A DNA stretch of 64,000 nucleotides from Blasia pusilla (Eukaryota > Marchantiophyta > Marchantiopsida > Blasiales). The notes beneath the pieces are model-generated. The model had not been told where the DNA came from. It searched no databases and saw only the letters and a program-made list of their open reading frames with translations. Position 1 is the first letter of the stretch, and each line of letters begins with the position of its first letter. A program made the position numbers and the translations under genes. Shown here one piece after another: positions 21,360-32,740 of this stretch. The DNA is taken from assembly GCA_050084515.1 (NCBI GenBank), contig CM114272.1:21700001-21764000 (forward strand), written 5' to 3'.

Positions 21360-22229
21360 ACTCACGATGACGTGGCGAGATCGTCAACTCATCTCCAAGG
21401 GGTGGCTTCCATCATCGACATCTGGTCCAGTTGGACTGAATGACGTGGCTCAATCTGCCACCACTCCGCCGCGTGTGCCATCGGCCCATGTGTCATCGGC
21501 AGCAGCAAAGTCGACGGCCGGCGCTGCGAATGAGCCAGCAGTTCACCGTCGTGAGTCCGTCCGAATGCATGTAGGAGCTCCTTACAGGGGGGAGTCTACG
21601 GATGCCAAGAAAGAACCGCCGGTAATCGTCAAGTAGCGAATCGCCGGTCCGCTTGGAAAAATATACCGGTGGATACATGGAAGACATATGGGAAAGAGAC
21701 AGTTTCTGGGCGGATTCTGACAAAGCCGGTGGAATACGTACATATACGCGCCGACTGGGGAGGATGGCCACACCATAAAACAGGTATACCATACACTGTA
21801 CAGTACTGGATCCTGCTCCACCCACACGTGTTGAGTGTGGGACGTGCCATATGTCAGTAGTGGGGCGCTTTTTCCACGACCGAGGAAGCCAGAAGAAACG
21901 TTTTGTCCATGCCGAGTCTCTTCTCTGACTGATGGTATAAATCTCTTACCTCCGGAGACTAGTCCCGACCTGAGGATTTTCACACGCGCCAGGAGGTGAC
22001 ACGGGTAGGGTCGGTCGATCTCCTGGGGATGTACGTCTTTCATCGAAGCAATCGGGAGCTCGGGCGCTGGAGACGAGAGTGGAGTTGAAGGGCGGGGCGC
22101 TCTTCGTGGCACTGCGAGGAAATTAGACCGCGCCCTTGCTTGCGCGGGGATCTCGGCCAAGAGAACTCGGGAAGAGCTGCCGACAGGTTGCGGGCTGCCG
22201 ATGCGATGAAGGAAGAGGTGCGCGCGCGG

Positions 22230-22262
<33 letters not shown>

Positions 22263-22560
22263 TGACTAGATTTGGTGGTCACGGGAGAGAGAGAGAGGGA
22301 GGGAGGCGCGTGAGGGCGGGGGTTTATGGGGGGCATGAGCGGAAGAGAAGGAGGAGGAGGAGGTAATAAGAGATACGATACGGTAGCACGATAAGAAGGT
22401 TGAGCGGTGGAAGAAGTGCCGGAATGGATGGAGAACAGGATGGGTGGGGGAGAGAACAGGCATTTGAAAAAATTTGCACGGCGGACGTTGAGAGGTTGAG
22501 GGTGCTGTGAAGTGGTTAGGAACAGAGGTCGAAGCGGATTTGTGCATGGTGCTCGGGTGA
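21360..22560 (+). promoter_or_regulatory. Upstream region and 5' leader of the DUF639 gene
   Basis: Composition shifts to GC-rich here. It includes a (GA)n run at 22228-22257 and purine-rich stretches (22340-22365) on the plus strand, a pattern repeated upstream of ORP and IWS1 in this window. A GA-rich leader is common in plant core promoters and untranslated regions. No TATA box or start site can be fixed. Confidence 0.4.
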
Positions 22561-25500
22561 ATGGAGGTGAGGGCTTTGGGTAGGAATTCCCGAGGACTGG
22601 ATCTTTCTCAGGGATTGGTAGTAAAGGCCAGGGGTCTGCGAGTCGGTACAAGTGCTGCTGCTGTTGCTACTGATGAGAATCTTCGACCATCTGCTGCGGG
22701 TAGATTTATGCTGCAGCCAAATTATGTGGGGCTACGAGCTGAGCGAATTTGGGTTGCAACGGACTCAAGGGTTTGGAAACACGAGACCGCCGATTTCCGG
22801 GTGCTCAAGCATCGATGCAAATCACAGAGAATCCAGAGGGGTAAGTTGGGATGTTTTCTTTTCGATTTTAGTTTATGGAACTCTTTAAAATTGTGCGAGA
22901 TCGTCTCCTCAGGTGAAATTCATCTTTGAATGGCCATTTTTTTTTGTGACTCAGCTTGAAGTTGTCCATTCAGTGGTGCAAACACCCGGACGCCCACCGA
23001 GATTGTTTCGTGAATTCTATTCATTGACTATACGAAGTACGATTTTTTACACTTTTTTCTTATTTGGTTGGTGCCGTTGCAGTTTGTAGATCGAATTGGG
23101 GAGACCAGATACCGTTTGCAAATGTGTTCTGGGAAACTGTGAACAAGCCTCTCCAGAAGATCCAGGACCAAAACATATTTGCCACCAAGCTACCAGAAGT
23201 GATCGAGAAGACCGATCATGCCAAAGCAGAAACGGACGTACACTTCTCGCAACATCGAACTGTAGATATACAAACTCAAAATGGAGAGCTGTCTCCCGCA
23301 GCTATCGACTGTATTGAACAGTTTAGTCGGTGAGCGATGTACTGAAGTTTGTGGAGACCTCATGGCATGCACTGTAGTATCAAGATTAAGCTGCAATGTG
23401 TGCCCTGTCGATTTTATGCCCATCAGATGATTACTACTAAACGCTGTGCAAATATCTTCTGTGTTTAAGTGGGGAATCATGTGGCAAAGAAGTTAGTAAC
23501 CCACGCGTCATCACTTTATTAGTACTTATTTAACATCTTACGCGGAGGATGTGTGTCCAAGTTCTACCCTACCTTAAATATGATAAGCATTTTGAACTCA
23601 CGCTGGGGAATGTTCCCTAGTAGGTGGAGAGAGCGGTGCTATCTGAGGGAGAAGCTGATGTGTATCACTTCCTCACAGTTTAAATGGACTAACTGGAAAG
23701 AAAATGAGAGTAAACTTAGAATCGGAGGGAGAAGCTGATGGGTATATATTACTTCCTTGCAGGTTAAACGGACTAACTGGAAAGAAAATGAGAGCAAACT
23801 TTGAATCAACGGCACCTACGAGCCTTCAAAGTGACGGTGCACGAAACCTCGTGGAATTCACCTGTTTCCGGTACCTGGCAAGATGCAATACAGATTTTCA
23901 TCCCTCTCTGAAGGTTTGTGATACTGGGAACTTATGTCATGTGTTCCTCAGATAATAGTGAGAAATGTTCTTAGAAGTTGTGACACGGTCCCCGTAGTCT
24001 GAGAATGTTGTTCGAAGGGATCCAAAATATCGAAACCTTGACCACATATATGTCCCATCTAGGTGAACACTTGTAAATAGCAAGTGGGTCTTCTTCTCAT
24101 GGTTTGTATTTGAACGTATGACTGTTCACAACTTCTTTAGTTTTTTTTCCTAATTACCGTCATGCCTTTGACTTGAATGGTCGTCATCTGAGAACCGATT
24201 GCGAACTTTTCTTTCACTTGCAGGATGCAGCATTTCGGCGCCTTACTTTCAGTGCTATGCTCGCATGGCAACGCCCTTACAAGAATGACATACCGCAGAA
24301 TGGAACTACCAATGGTCTTCCTGTAAGGCATCCCGTTTCATGTTCTGGCTTCTTTATCTGCATTAAATTTCACTCAATGGTGGTAAATTTTTATTCTGAT
24401 ATCAGGGGATGACTATTGTAATTATCATTTTCAGACCTGTTACTCTAGCTTGGTTGTTCTTTCTTTCTCTCTAAGAAATGCGCTTGTCAATTCCTTGTCT
24501 TATTGTCTGAACAGAGAGCAGGTTTTGTGGGTAAGAAGGCCTTCACTCGTATTGCTCCGGCCATTGCAGGAGCAGCAGATCGCCCAACGGCCCATTATCT
24601 CTTTGATGCTCTTGTTGGAGACAATGAAGGTCTTACGTTTGACATATGGGATCGTTACTGTTCAGAATTGTGCAAGTAAGTTAGATATTTCATGATTGGC
24701 TTTTGTAGGTAGTCATATATAACTGATTGATATCTCATTCTGATGCAGTCCAAAACTTCAGTTTGAAATGGTTTGAAACTGCTTCCCTGAAGAAAAGAAT
24801 TCAAACTGAAGTTCCTTCATACCTCTGTGCAACTGCATATCATTCCAATGTGGCATAGGCTGTAGATGCCACGAACAAAGAGAGATTCAAACGATGTGGT
24901 TCGTGATCCTTTTGTGAGCACAAGAGGATACATTGCGAACCATTAGAGTTTGGTCTCCTTACTACTGCTCATGCCCCTGCATGCCATCCAAAAAGGCTTG
25001 TTTGGGAAGTGTTTTAATGAAACTTGACTTGCACAGAGTTGAAAGAGGTCGTGACCAGCAGCGTGATCAAGAAAGTAATACGTTGGAGTTAGTGGAAGGG
25101 GAGTGTATCATTTGTGTGGGAGCTGACACAAGGCAGCCTGTGCAAAAGTGGAGTAAGAATGTTGCGTGGCCTGGGAGGCTCACACTCACAGACCGTGCCC
25201 TGTATTTTGAGGTATCTTCACACCTCTATACATGCACAAGATGAGCATAACTGCGAGATGTGTAACATGTTGATGTATATGAAGTCGCATTCGTTCATTC
25301 TTTCCAATTTTCTTGCAACATTTAGATGTTTAACGCTATCTTATCATGCAGGCAAATGGGCTCACTCACCACCAGAAGGCAACAAGACTAGATCTCTCAG
25401 GACCTGGAGCCCTTGTTGAAGGAAAGAAGGTTGGTCCTTTTGGGGTGGAATTATTCGATTCTGCGATGTTAGTTTCTTCTAACAAACAGTAAGCACATAT

Positions 25501-28346
25501 ACGCATACTTTTCATTTCATATAAGACTTTGTGTAAGGTAGTGGACATTAAAGATGTGCCCTGTTCTCAAGATTCGAATTTTACCCTTGCAAGTGATGGT
25601 GTGTGTTACAAGATGCTGGGGTTTTTCCGATCATACCTGAGACTGGTGAATAACGAATGTCACAAATTATTGTGACATTCGTCTTGATATCAGTGTGAGG
25701 TGTTTCTTTCTGGAGACTGTTGGGTTTATGATTGCAGACAAGAATGTTTGTAAATTGCGGTGGTTGTTCAGCTGAATTCATTGGTGCACGTGCAAGTTCT
25801 GGGGCAAGAGTAACAAGTCATATGTCAAACCTAATGAGGATGTCTAGCATAGCTGGTACGGACTATCGACTGTCACGAAGAGATCACTACTTTGGACATT
25901 CAGCTACTTGGAATTGCGTACAAGCGACTTGATTCCAATCATTGTGTGAGAACAGAGTGCAGAAGGCAAAGGCTCAGGATGGAGTAATTCCAAATTAGGC
26001 AAAGTTGGTATTCTACCGAATATGGCGATGGATGCCAAGAAGCAGGACTTTATTGACTCGTTTACAATGTTGTGTAATGGTGCGTTGCAGATCCGAATCT
26101 TGGATTCTCGAGTTCGTCGACTTCAGAGGTGTGAGTCGCCGAAACGTTTGGCTGGCCATTGTGAAGGAGATAATTGCTGTACATGCCTTTATTAGGGAAT
26201 ATGGTGTCAAGGAAGATGATCCCCTTGTGGGTTATATTTACGGAGCCAAACAGGGCCGGAAGAAGGCCATAAACAGTGCAGTGGCAGGAATAACCAGATT
26301 ACAAGCTGTCCAAACAGTCCTTGGCAAAATACCATCGAACCCGGAGAGGTTGCTACAGTTCTCCCATCTTGCAAATGCACCTAGCGGGGAGCTTGTGCTA
26401 CAAGCCCTAGCGGTAGCATTGTGGGGTGGGCGATTGGAGGTCAAAGTAAGAGACATAGACTACCTTTCTTTGGGCGGAAATGAAGGTTTATCAGATGAGG
26501 CACCAGGATTGGCGAGTCAGAATCTGGTGGGAACAGATGGCACTGTTTACCTTCGGAATTGGGCAACGTCACCTTCATGGCGTCTTCCGAAGTCTCACGC
26601 ATTCTGGAGAGCTAAGACGAGTCAGAAAGGAATCGTTCTAGGAAAGAACCACATCGTTGGAGGACTGACACAGGTTGAAAGGGCAGTCAGTGCTTGTAGG
26701 GAGAAAAGTCAGTTGGCTGAGAAAACTCAAGCTACCATCGATGGAGCTCTACTGAAAGGGATCCCTAACAACGTAGACCTTCTCAAGGTATCGTTTTTGC
26801 GCAGCCAGACTTGATATGCGCACAATTATCAATTCCGTCCTCGACTGTTCCTGATTTACGTCAACTTTCGTGAATGGAAGTCATACGCATGAGTAGAACT
26901 AGGGCGACGGTGACAGTAAAACCAGATGAAACCAAAATCAGTCAATACCAGTGACCGATGGTGTATTGTTATGAATCTGCCACTAGGTTTGCTCCAGTTA
27001 CCAATTCTTATAAGATAGTAGCTTATTGAGTTTGTGGACTAATTCTTAGTTGGATCATCCGGGTAGATCGATGAGTTGTGTGCTGTACGGGCCTCCTCAT
27101 CACTCCTTCAAAATTGCCTCGTTTTACAGGAGCTCCTTCTGCCGTTCTCTGTAGCTGCAGTCCATCTGCAAACGCTTAAACAGTGGAAAAATCCAGTTGC
27201 TACATCAGGATTTTTGTGCACTGCATTTGGAATCATCTACTTGTAAGAGTCTCATTGCACCTTTTTCTCACTTGTCTCGCAGGTTTATTGGGCAGTACGG
27301 TAGTCGCGCAAAGCAGAACCTCTTACACCCTTTGTTTGGGTGGACTACGTTGCTTACGAACGCTAGAGTCTGAGAGTTAGTAGTGTGGAATTCCCACTGC
27401 AGGTTCAAATTTCAAATGATGTCTATTTGCGGCTCCCTCTGATGTATTCCTGGGTGATGAATTGTCACAGGAACTGGCTCCGGTTCGTGTTCCCCTTACT
27501 TTTGCTGTCAGGTGCTGCCGCCGTATATGGTCTGCGGGTTCTCAAAACGAACGGCCTATTAAGAGACGATTTTGGAAAAATAACAATTCGGGAGCAGCCA
27601 CCAACCAACACGATTCAGCAGGTTCTGGCACTTAAGGAAGCTTTGAGTGCATTGGAAAATTTCCTTCAAACGAGCAACATCATTCTTCTAAAACTGCGCA
27701 CAGTAGCGCTCTCCAGAGAGCCTCGAGTACGTCTCTCGTGTTTTCTATTCCTATTAATCCTCCCCTAATTTCATCTCCGTGGTTAATCTGTGGATCGTAG
27801 CAGAAAATAGTGTCAATCAAATTAAGTCCGTTTAGTTCACTGAAAGAGTGACTATGGTGTGTGAGATCAAGTTGTGTTTTCTCAACATATCAGCAACTTG
27901 CCCTACTGCATTAATGTATTTGCAGCAGTGAGTATTCTACATCCAGATCTTACATTCTCATCTAGCTTGTGTCCGTATTGATCGGGAGCAAATTGGTTTT
28001 GCAGGTAACGAATGAGATTCTTATGGCCCTGCTTGGGTTAGGAGTAGCGATGCTCGTCGTACCCTTCCGGTTCCTTTTCGGCATGTTCCTTTTGGATCAG
28101 TTCACCTGTGAGCTGAAATTTAGAGAAAAATCGGTGCGCACATTCTACACGTATCTTAATGAATGGTGGATGACCATCCCAGCTGCGCCTGTGGAGTTGC
28201 TTCCGCCAGAGAATAGTGACTCGGGGGATTCGAAGTCGGATAACCAGGGCTCACCAACTAGAGCCGAGGCGGTGATGCAAGCCATGTCCGAGTGGTTGGG
28301 TGAAGACAGCGAAGTGAGCCAGTTGGCGGGAGGAACTTTTTCATGA
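22561..28346 (+). CDS. DUF639 family membrane protein
   Basis: Plant-specific family of unknown biochemical role. Exons by GT-AG and phase are 22561-22840, 23083-23329, 23763-23913, 24224-24322, 24515-24675, 25037-25211, 25352-25488, 26091-26787, 27130-27242, 27471-27726 and 28005-28346. All phases agree, giving about 885 residues. Family landmarks are GARNLVEFTCFRYLA, AAFRRLTFSAMLAW, TAHYLFDALVGDNEGLTFD, WPGRLTLTDRALYFE (a GRAM/PH-like strand), WILEFVDFRG, WLAIVKEIIAVHAFIREYG and LTQVERAVSACREKSQLAEK. Near the C-terminus come ELLLPF and three hydrophobic segments (ATSGFLCTAFGIIYL, RFVFPLLLLSGAAAVYGL, LMALLGLGVAMLVVPFRFLF). The N-terminus (about 90 residues, Arg/Ala-rich) could be a plastid transit peptide. 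A 12-nt microexon at 24749-24760 is also in phase. Exon 3 has a duplicated acceptor (see findings). The start codon is the least certain part. Confidence 0.88.
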
Positions 28347-30358
28347 GGAGTTTGAGGGTTAGTTCCCCTGCTCCTTGCTGTTTGAACGGGGTGTAAAAAA
28401 TTGTAATTATGTTGGCGCTGGAGATATGGCGCACCATAGCCAAGATTGTAGAGCATTGAAGAGGTTCAAGGCGAAAGTCAGTCCAGTCAGATCGGCTCAT
28501 ATTATGAGCAGCCAGGAGCTCTTTTCCTAGTCCTTCCCGTTCTCTTTAGACCCGCCACCTGGTTTGATGGTGTTTTATTGATATCAAGTTAGATTACAAT
28601 TGTATCATTAGACTGTCCATTCATTCAGAGAACTTGTAAAGCGTTGGTCATCGCCTTTGACCAGTTTGTCAAATCGCATGCAGATTGTGTAAAGTTTTCT
28701 ATTTGTCTCGTCACCGATCAAGTCTTCTCTCAAATAGCCGGACGCTCATCCCTTGATCGGGCCGGCGGTTTGGTTCCTGCACCATGGTCTTTCCAAGCAC
28801 CTCGGCGCACTCTTAAGTTGAACCATTCTCTGGCACTGCGCACCGATTGCCGGCATTTTTTTCCCCGTATCTAATGCAAATTTGAACCCTGCAAATGAAA
28901 TTGCGGGGATGTTTGATGGAACAGCAGAAAGTTATGCTGGTCTTCTGCACGGTGTGAATGGTCACCACTCGAGTACGAATCTCCCTACAAAACCCTCCAG
29001 CTCCTTTCTTCCGGGTAAACCTCATACTCCGATGTGTCTCGTTACCTGGGGAACTGACGAGAGGATACGGGGAATGAGCTTCGTTCTAAGCGGGGAGACT
29101 TTTAGAACGCCCGGAAGTTCGAATCGGGGGAATGCGAATACGTAACGAGGGAAGAAACGTCACTGTCGCATTAAAGTGACGCAACACGTGCCGGCCAAGT
29201 TGTGAAACGACTTTACTCTTTTCATACATTACAATTTCTTTGGATAGGGCGGGGGGGAGGGCGCTCTATTGAGGCACGATAAATGTGTGGCAAATCAGCG
29301 TTCCCTTTTGAGCTTTAGAGCAAAAAGCTTGGGAACCGGAAATCGTCACTGCCTGTTGACAAGTCTGTGAGGCGCTGTCGCAGATCATTTGTGGACGCGC
29401 CTCTGCGACACGGGGCGAGTGAAAATTACCCCAACACGACTTTTTCTCGTGAAGCGAAAATCCGACTGCCCCCAATTTAGCGGCCATGGCTCTGCCGTCC
29501 CGGGCGCCGCATGTCGGCCACACTGCCGACGAAAAGGTGGTCGTCGTGTGCAGCCGGCCGAGCTGGCCGGGAAACTCCCCGGAACCGACTCACGCAGGGA
29601 AGTGGCGCAGAGTAACAGACAAAATGGGCCGGTGAGCGGAACCCCTCGACGAATCTAAGGCGTTTGTTTCCTCCTGTCTCCGCAGTAAAACATCCGCAGC
29701 GAATCGAACTCTGGAGCTTTGAAGCGCGGGCGCTGACGAAACTCCTAGAGCGGTCGCAGAGGGAGTGCGTGTAGCCTGGCGCCTTCCCGTGGGCTGTATG
29801 CACTTGCAAGTCAAAATGGGACGGCCTCGTGTTTTCTTTGTCTGGTCGACTCCAGGCCGTTCCCCCCCCTAGTACGAGGGGGTATCGTACACAAGGTTCA
29901 ATGAATAGCCTCATGATAGGAGAAGGTACACACTCCCTCATTTATTCTTCCGGAGGAAATCCTTCTAATCCCTCCAACGACAGAAGACACCCTCGAGGTG
30001 AAACGAAATGAAAAAGTACACCGTCTCAGCCCACTCACCCGCGTCCACTTCTAACTTTCATGCCCACACGTCCGTCCGCACTCGCCCATTCATCCGTCGC
30101 AATCCCGTGGGGACCTCGAAATCCACCGATTCCCACGGCCCACAAGGGAAGATAAGTGAGAGATGGGCATGTACGCCTTCTCTAACTGGACCTTAATCAT
30201 GACTAGAGATCTGATCCCAACTCCACTCGTACCCACCCTTGTGCGAATCCTCTCAGATTCTGCCGCATCACCTCTGCCCGCCCGATGATCATAATGCGGA
30301 AAAATAATAATAATCACCTTGTCACCCTTCCCCTAGAGGTTCGGGCTCGTATTCGTTT
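28347..30358. other. DUF639 3' region and intergenic DNA
   Basis: The first few hundred bases should hold the 3' untranslated region. The rest is moderately GC-rich with short open frames on both strands (for example 29477-29941 minus, 154 codons) that lack domains or motifs and overlap one another. I see no gene. Confidence 0.45.
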
Positions 30359-30953
30359 TTGCTCCGGAAAGGAGGCAGGCTCATGGGTGGGGGCTTGTCC
30401 CCTCATCCCGGCTTTCCGCATCACACCACTTACTTACACTATAGCGATGAGATTCTAATTGGGCCTGCCCCAACCAACGGTGGTTGGTTCGATACATTGC
30501 GAGTGTCGCCGGAGTCTGGATCCATTTTGTGTGCATTTGGCAAGGTGTCCAATTGGGGGTGAGAGGATAGCCACTCACGATGCAGTGCGGGATATTATAT
30601 TCTCTATTTTTCGGGAGAGTGAATTCCATGTACAAAGAGAGAGGCACTATTCCATGCGGGATTTTCTTATCCGTGCTGATCTCTACATGACGAGGGAGTC
30701 TGAAGTGGTGCTAGCGGATGTTGTAGTGACGGATTCTACGCGGGAGGTGGTGCAAGCCCCAGTGGTAGCACAAGGGAGATTGCTACAAGGAGCGGCGGCA
30801 GCGATCAGGAATACCCACATTTATATTCGACTTCATGACAGACATCGATTTATTCCCCTAACCATTGAGATGTACGGGGCGATGGGGAGAGGTTTGACTC
30901 ATTCCTTACGGATTGTGCCCATTATCTCCAGTAGAGAAATGGGTTGTCCTTAA
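30359..30953 (+). pseudogene. Probable C-terminal tail of a non-LTR retrotransposon (zinc motif plus nuclease-like domain)
   Basis: The open frame 30459-30953 reads HCECRRSLDPFCVHLARC, then GGERIATHDAVRDIIF, FHVQRERHY, FLIRADLYMTRE, VVLADVVVTDST, RFIPLTIEMYGAMGRG. The Cys/His cluster followed by GGER..HDAVRD and a D...LADVV.TD...F.PL.IE.YG pattern resembles the C-terminal region of reverse-transcriptase proteins common in bryophyte and fern genomes. I read the latter part as a possible PD-(D/E)XK-type fold. A start of the same protein may lie in another frame at 30381-30500 (PGFPHHTTYLHYSDEI). The RT core itself is not present. The frame is open for 164 codons but has no host-gene context. 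Confidence 0.5.
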
Positions 30954-32740
30954 CTACTACGATATTTTATTGTAGGCAACGGGTCTCCATAGCTTTGCAA
31001 CGCGCCTAGGCAAATGAGCTTCTACGGCGGGCTTCAGGCGGTTGGAGACGCCAATGCTAGAAGCCCACTTGTAATAGTCATAATTCTCTAGATGTTACTG
31101 ATATTATCTCTGCTTGGTGATTTTGGTCGTTAAGGGGAAGGCCCCTTTCTTTCTTCTCGGGCTGATTAGGGCATGTTGAAATTTATTTTTTGGGTCCACA
31201 TGCCCCCTCTTTTGTATCGTGATAGGTTTCCCATCCTTTTTCTACTTATATATATATTTTATCCCCTCTCTCCCTCTCTCTCAATACCTCTTATTCTTTG
31301 CCTTCGAACCGTGGCAGAAGTACTCTGTCGCTCCATTCGTACGTGTTGAGTACAGGGAGGGAGGATCGGCTGCTGCAACACGACGGTGCCGACGAGAACT
31401 GGAGGTCGGCCGTAATGACGAAAGCTCTGCAAGTACAAAGAGAGACAGAGTAGAGAGAGAATGAGAGGACAACGGATCGGCTCACTTTCTCTCCTTTCCC
31501 CCTCCTTCCTGCCTGTAAGCCATAGCGGGGAAGGATGACTCTTGTGCCCATCGGCCCAGCTTCGTCCACGACGACGGCAGAGGGGCACAGTCAAGCAATG
31601 CACTGACTTGTGTTTAGTGGTTTTCACACGCAACTTTCTGTCTTTGGCTGTGCGTATGTCGTTTCAACCGTCGTTCCGCGTCACTCCCTCCCTCCCCCCA
31701 CCCCACCCATATCGCTCTCCCCCCCTTCTCCGTCTGCATGGCTGGGCAGACGCATCAATAAACGGACGACGCAGCATCCTCTCCGCACCTGGAGAAGCGC
31801 GCGCGCGACTCAACTATCTGCTGTAGAGATCCATCACCCGTTTTTATCGAAGTGCATCATTCTTCGCTTTGTAGAGAGCGATAGAGAGAGATTTCAGCGC
31901 TCGCTCGCGTGATTGCCCTCTACGCGTTGCTCTTCCACGCACCTGCTAAGGGTGGCAGCGCAGAGTCGCAGACACGTCTGGCACGTAGTCGAGCGGGCAA
32001 CTGGAAGTTGCCAACGGCGCTTTTCCTCACATTCTTCCTTGGGAAAAACCAAACCCGCTCCGCTCTAATTCCGAAGCAACTCCTTCTCCTCCCCTCCTTC
32101 CCTCCTACACAATCCGACCAGCATTTGCTCAACCCTCCCTCCTCCTCCTCTTACACAATCTGATCACCGTCGTTCAACCAGTGATCAGATTCCTAACCTC
32201 CCATGGAAGGCACAGAGGAAACCAACGGATTCTGCGTTTCACTCCACACTTCCCAACGGCAGCGAGTCTCGATCTCGCGGGGTGAGAATACTTCACATTC
32301 GCGTAGAGCGAAGCGCGAAGCGATTTTCGTTCGTTCGTTCGTTCTTTCGTCGGTCGGTCGGTGGGTGTGCTGGAAAATTCGAGCGAGAGGGATCTCCTTC
32401 GATTCATCGCTTACTTCTTTATTTGGAGGGTGAGGCACGAGGGTCTATGGGAGTGGGATTGGCGTCAACAAGGGAGAGAAGGCATGTCTGTGCCATGATT
32501 CCAAAACTCAACGATTTCTTTTGTCGTGTGGAGTGCACCCTCTCACTCTCAAAACAAGTGGCGAAGGTTAGTGGCATGATTCCAAAAGCCACACCGTTCG
32601 TCTTGTCGTGTCGAGTGCACTCACTTGCTCTTGTGGTACATGTGTCCTACTCCCTACCACACAAGCGAGTTTTCATCGTGCCATCTACCTTTTACTGCTT
32701 TACTTACCATCCACCGTCGGTTTCCCCCTAAGCGGGTTTA
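30954..32740. other. Intergenic DNA with pyrimidine tracts and short tetranucleotide repeats
   Basis: GC-rich, CT-rich stretches (31259-31300, 31675-31730, 32085-32150) and a (GTTC)n/(GGTC)n run at 32325-32362 resemble the leaders seen upstream of the real genes here. However, no coding exon with plant homology follows on the plus strand. It could be an unrecognised noncoding transcript or a dead promoter. Confidence 0.35.

Noticed and set aside
22040-22651. 203-codon minus-strand frame rich in Ser, Pro and Leu
   Set aside because: It is a by-product of the purine-rich plus-strand leader of the DUF639 gene, with no domain and simple-sequence composition.
29477-29941. 154-codon minus-strand frame
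   Set aside because: No recognisable domain, competing frames on the same and the opposite strand, and no splice or homology support.
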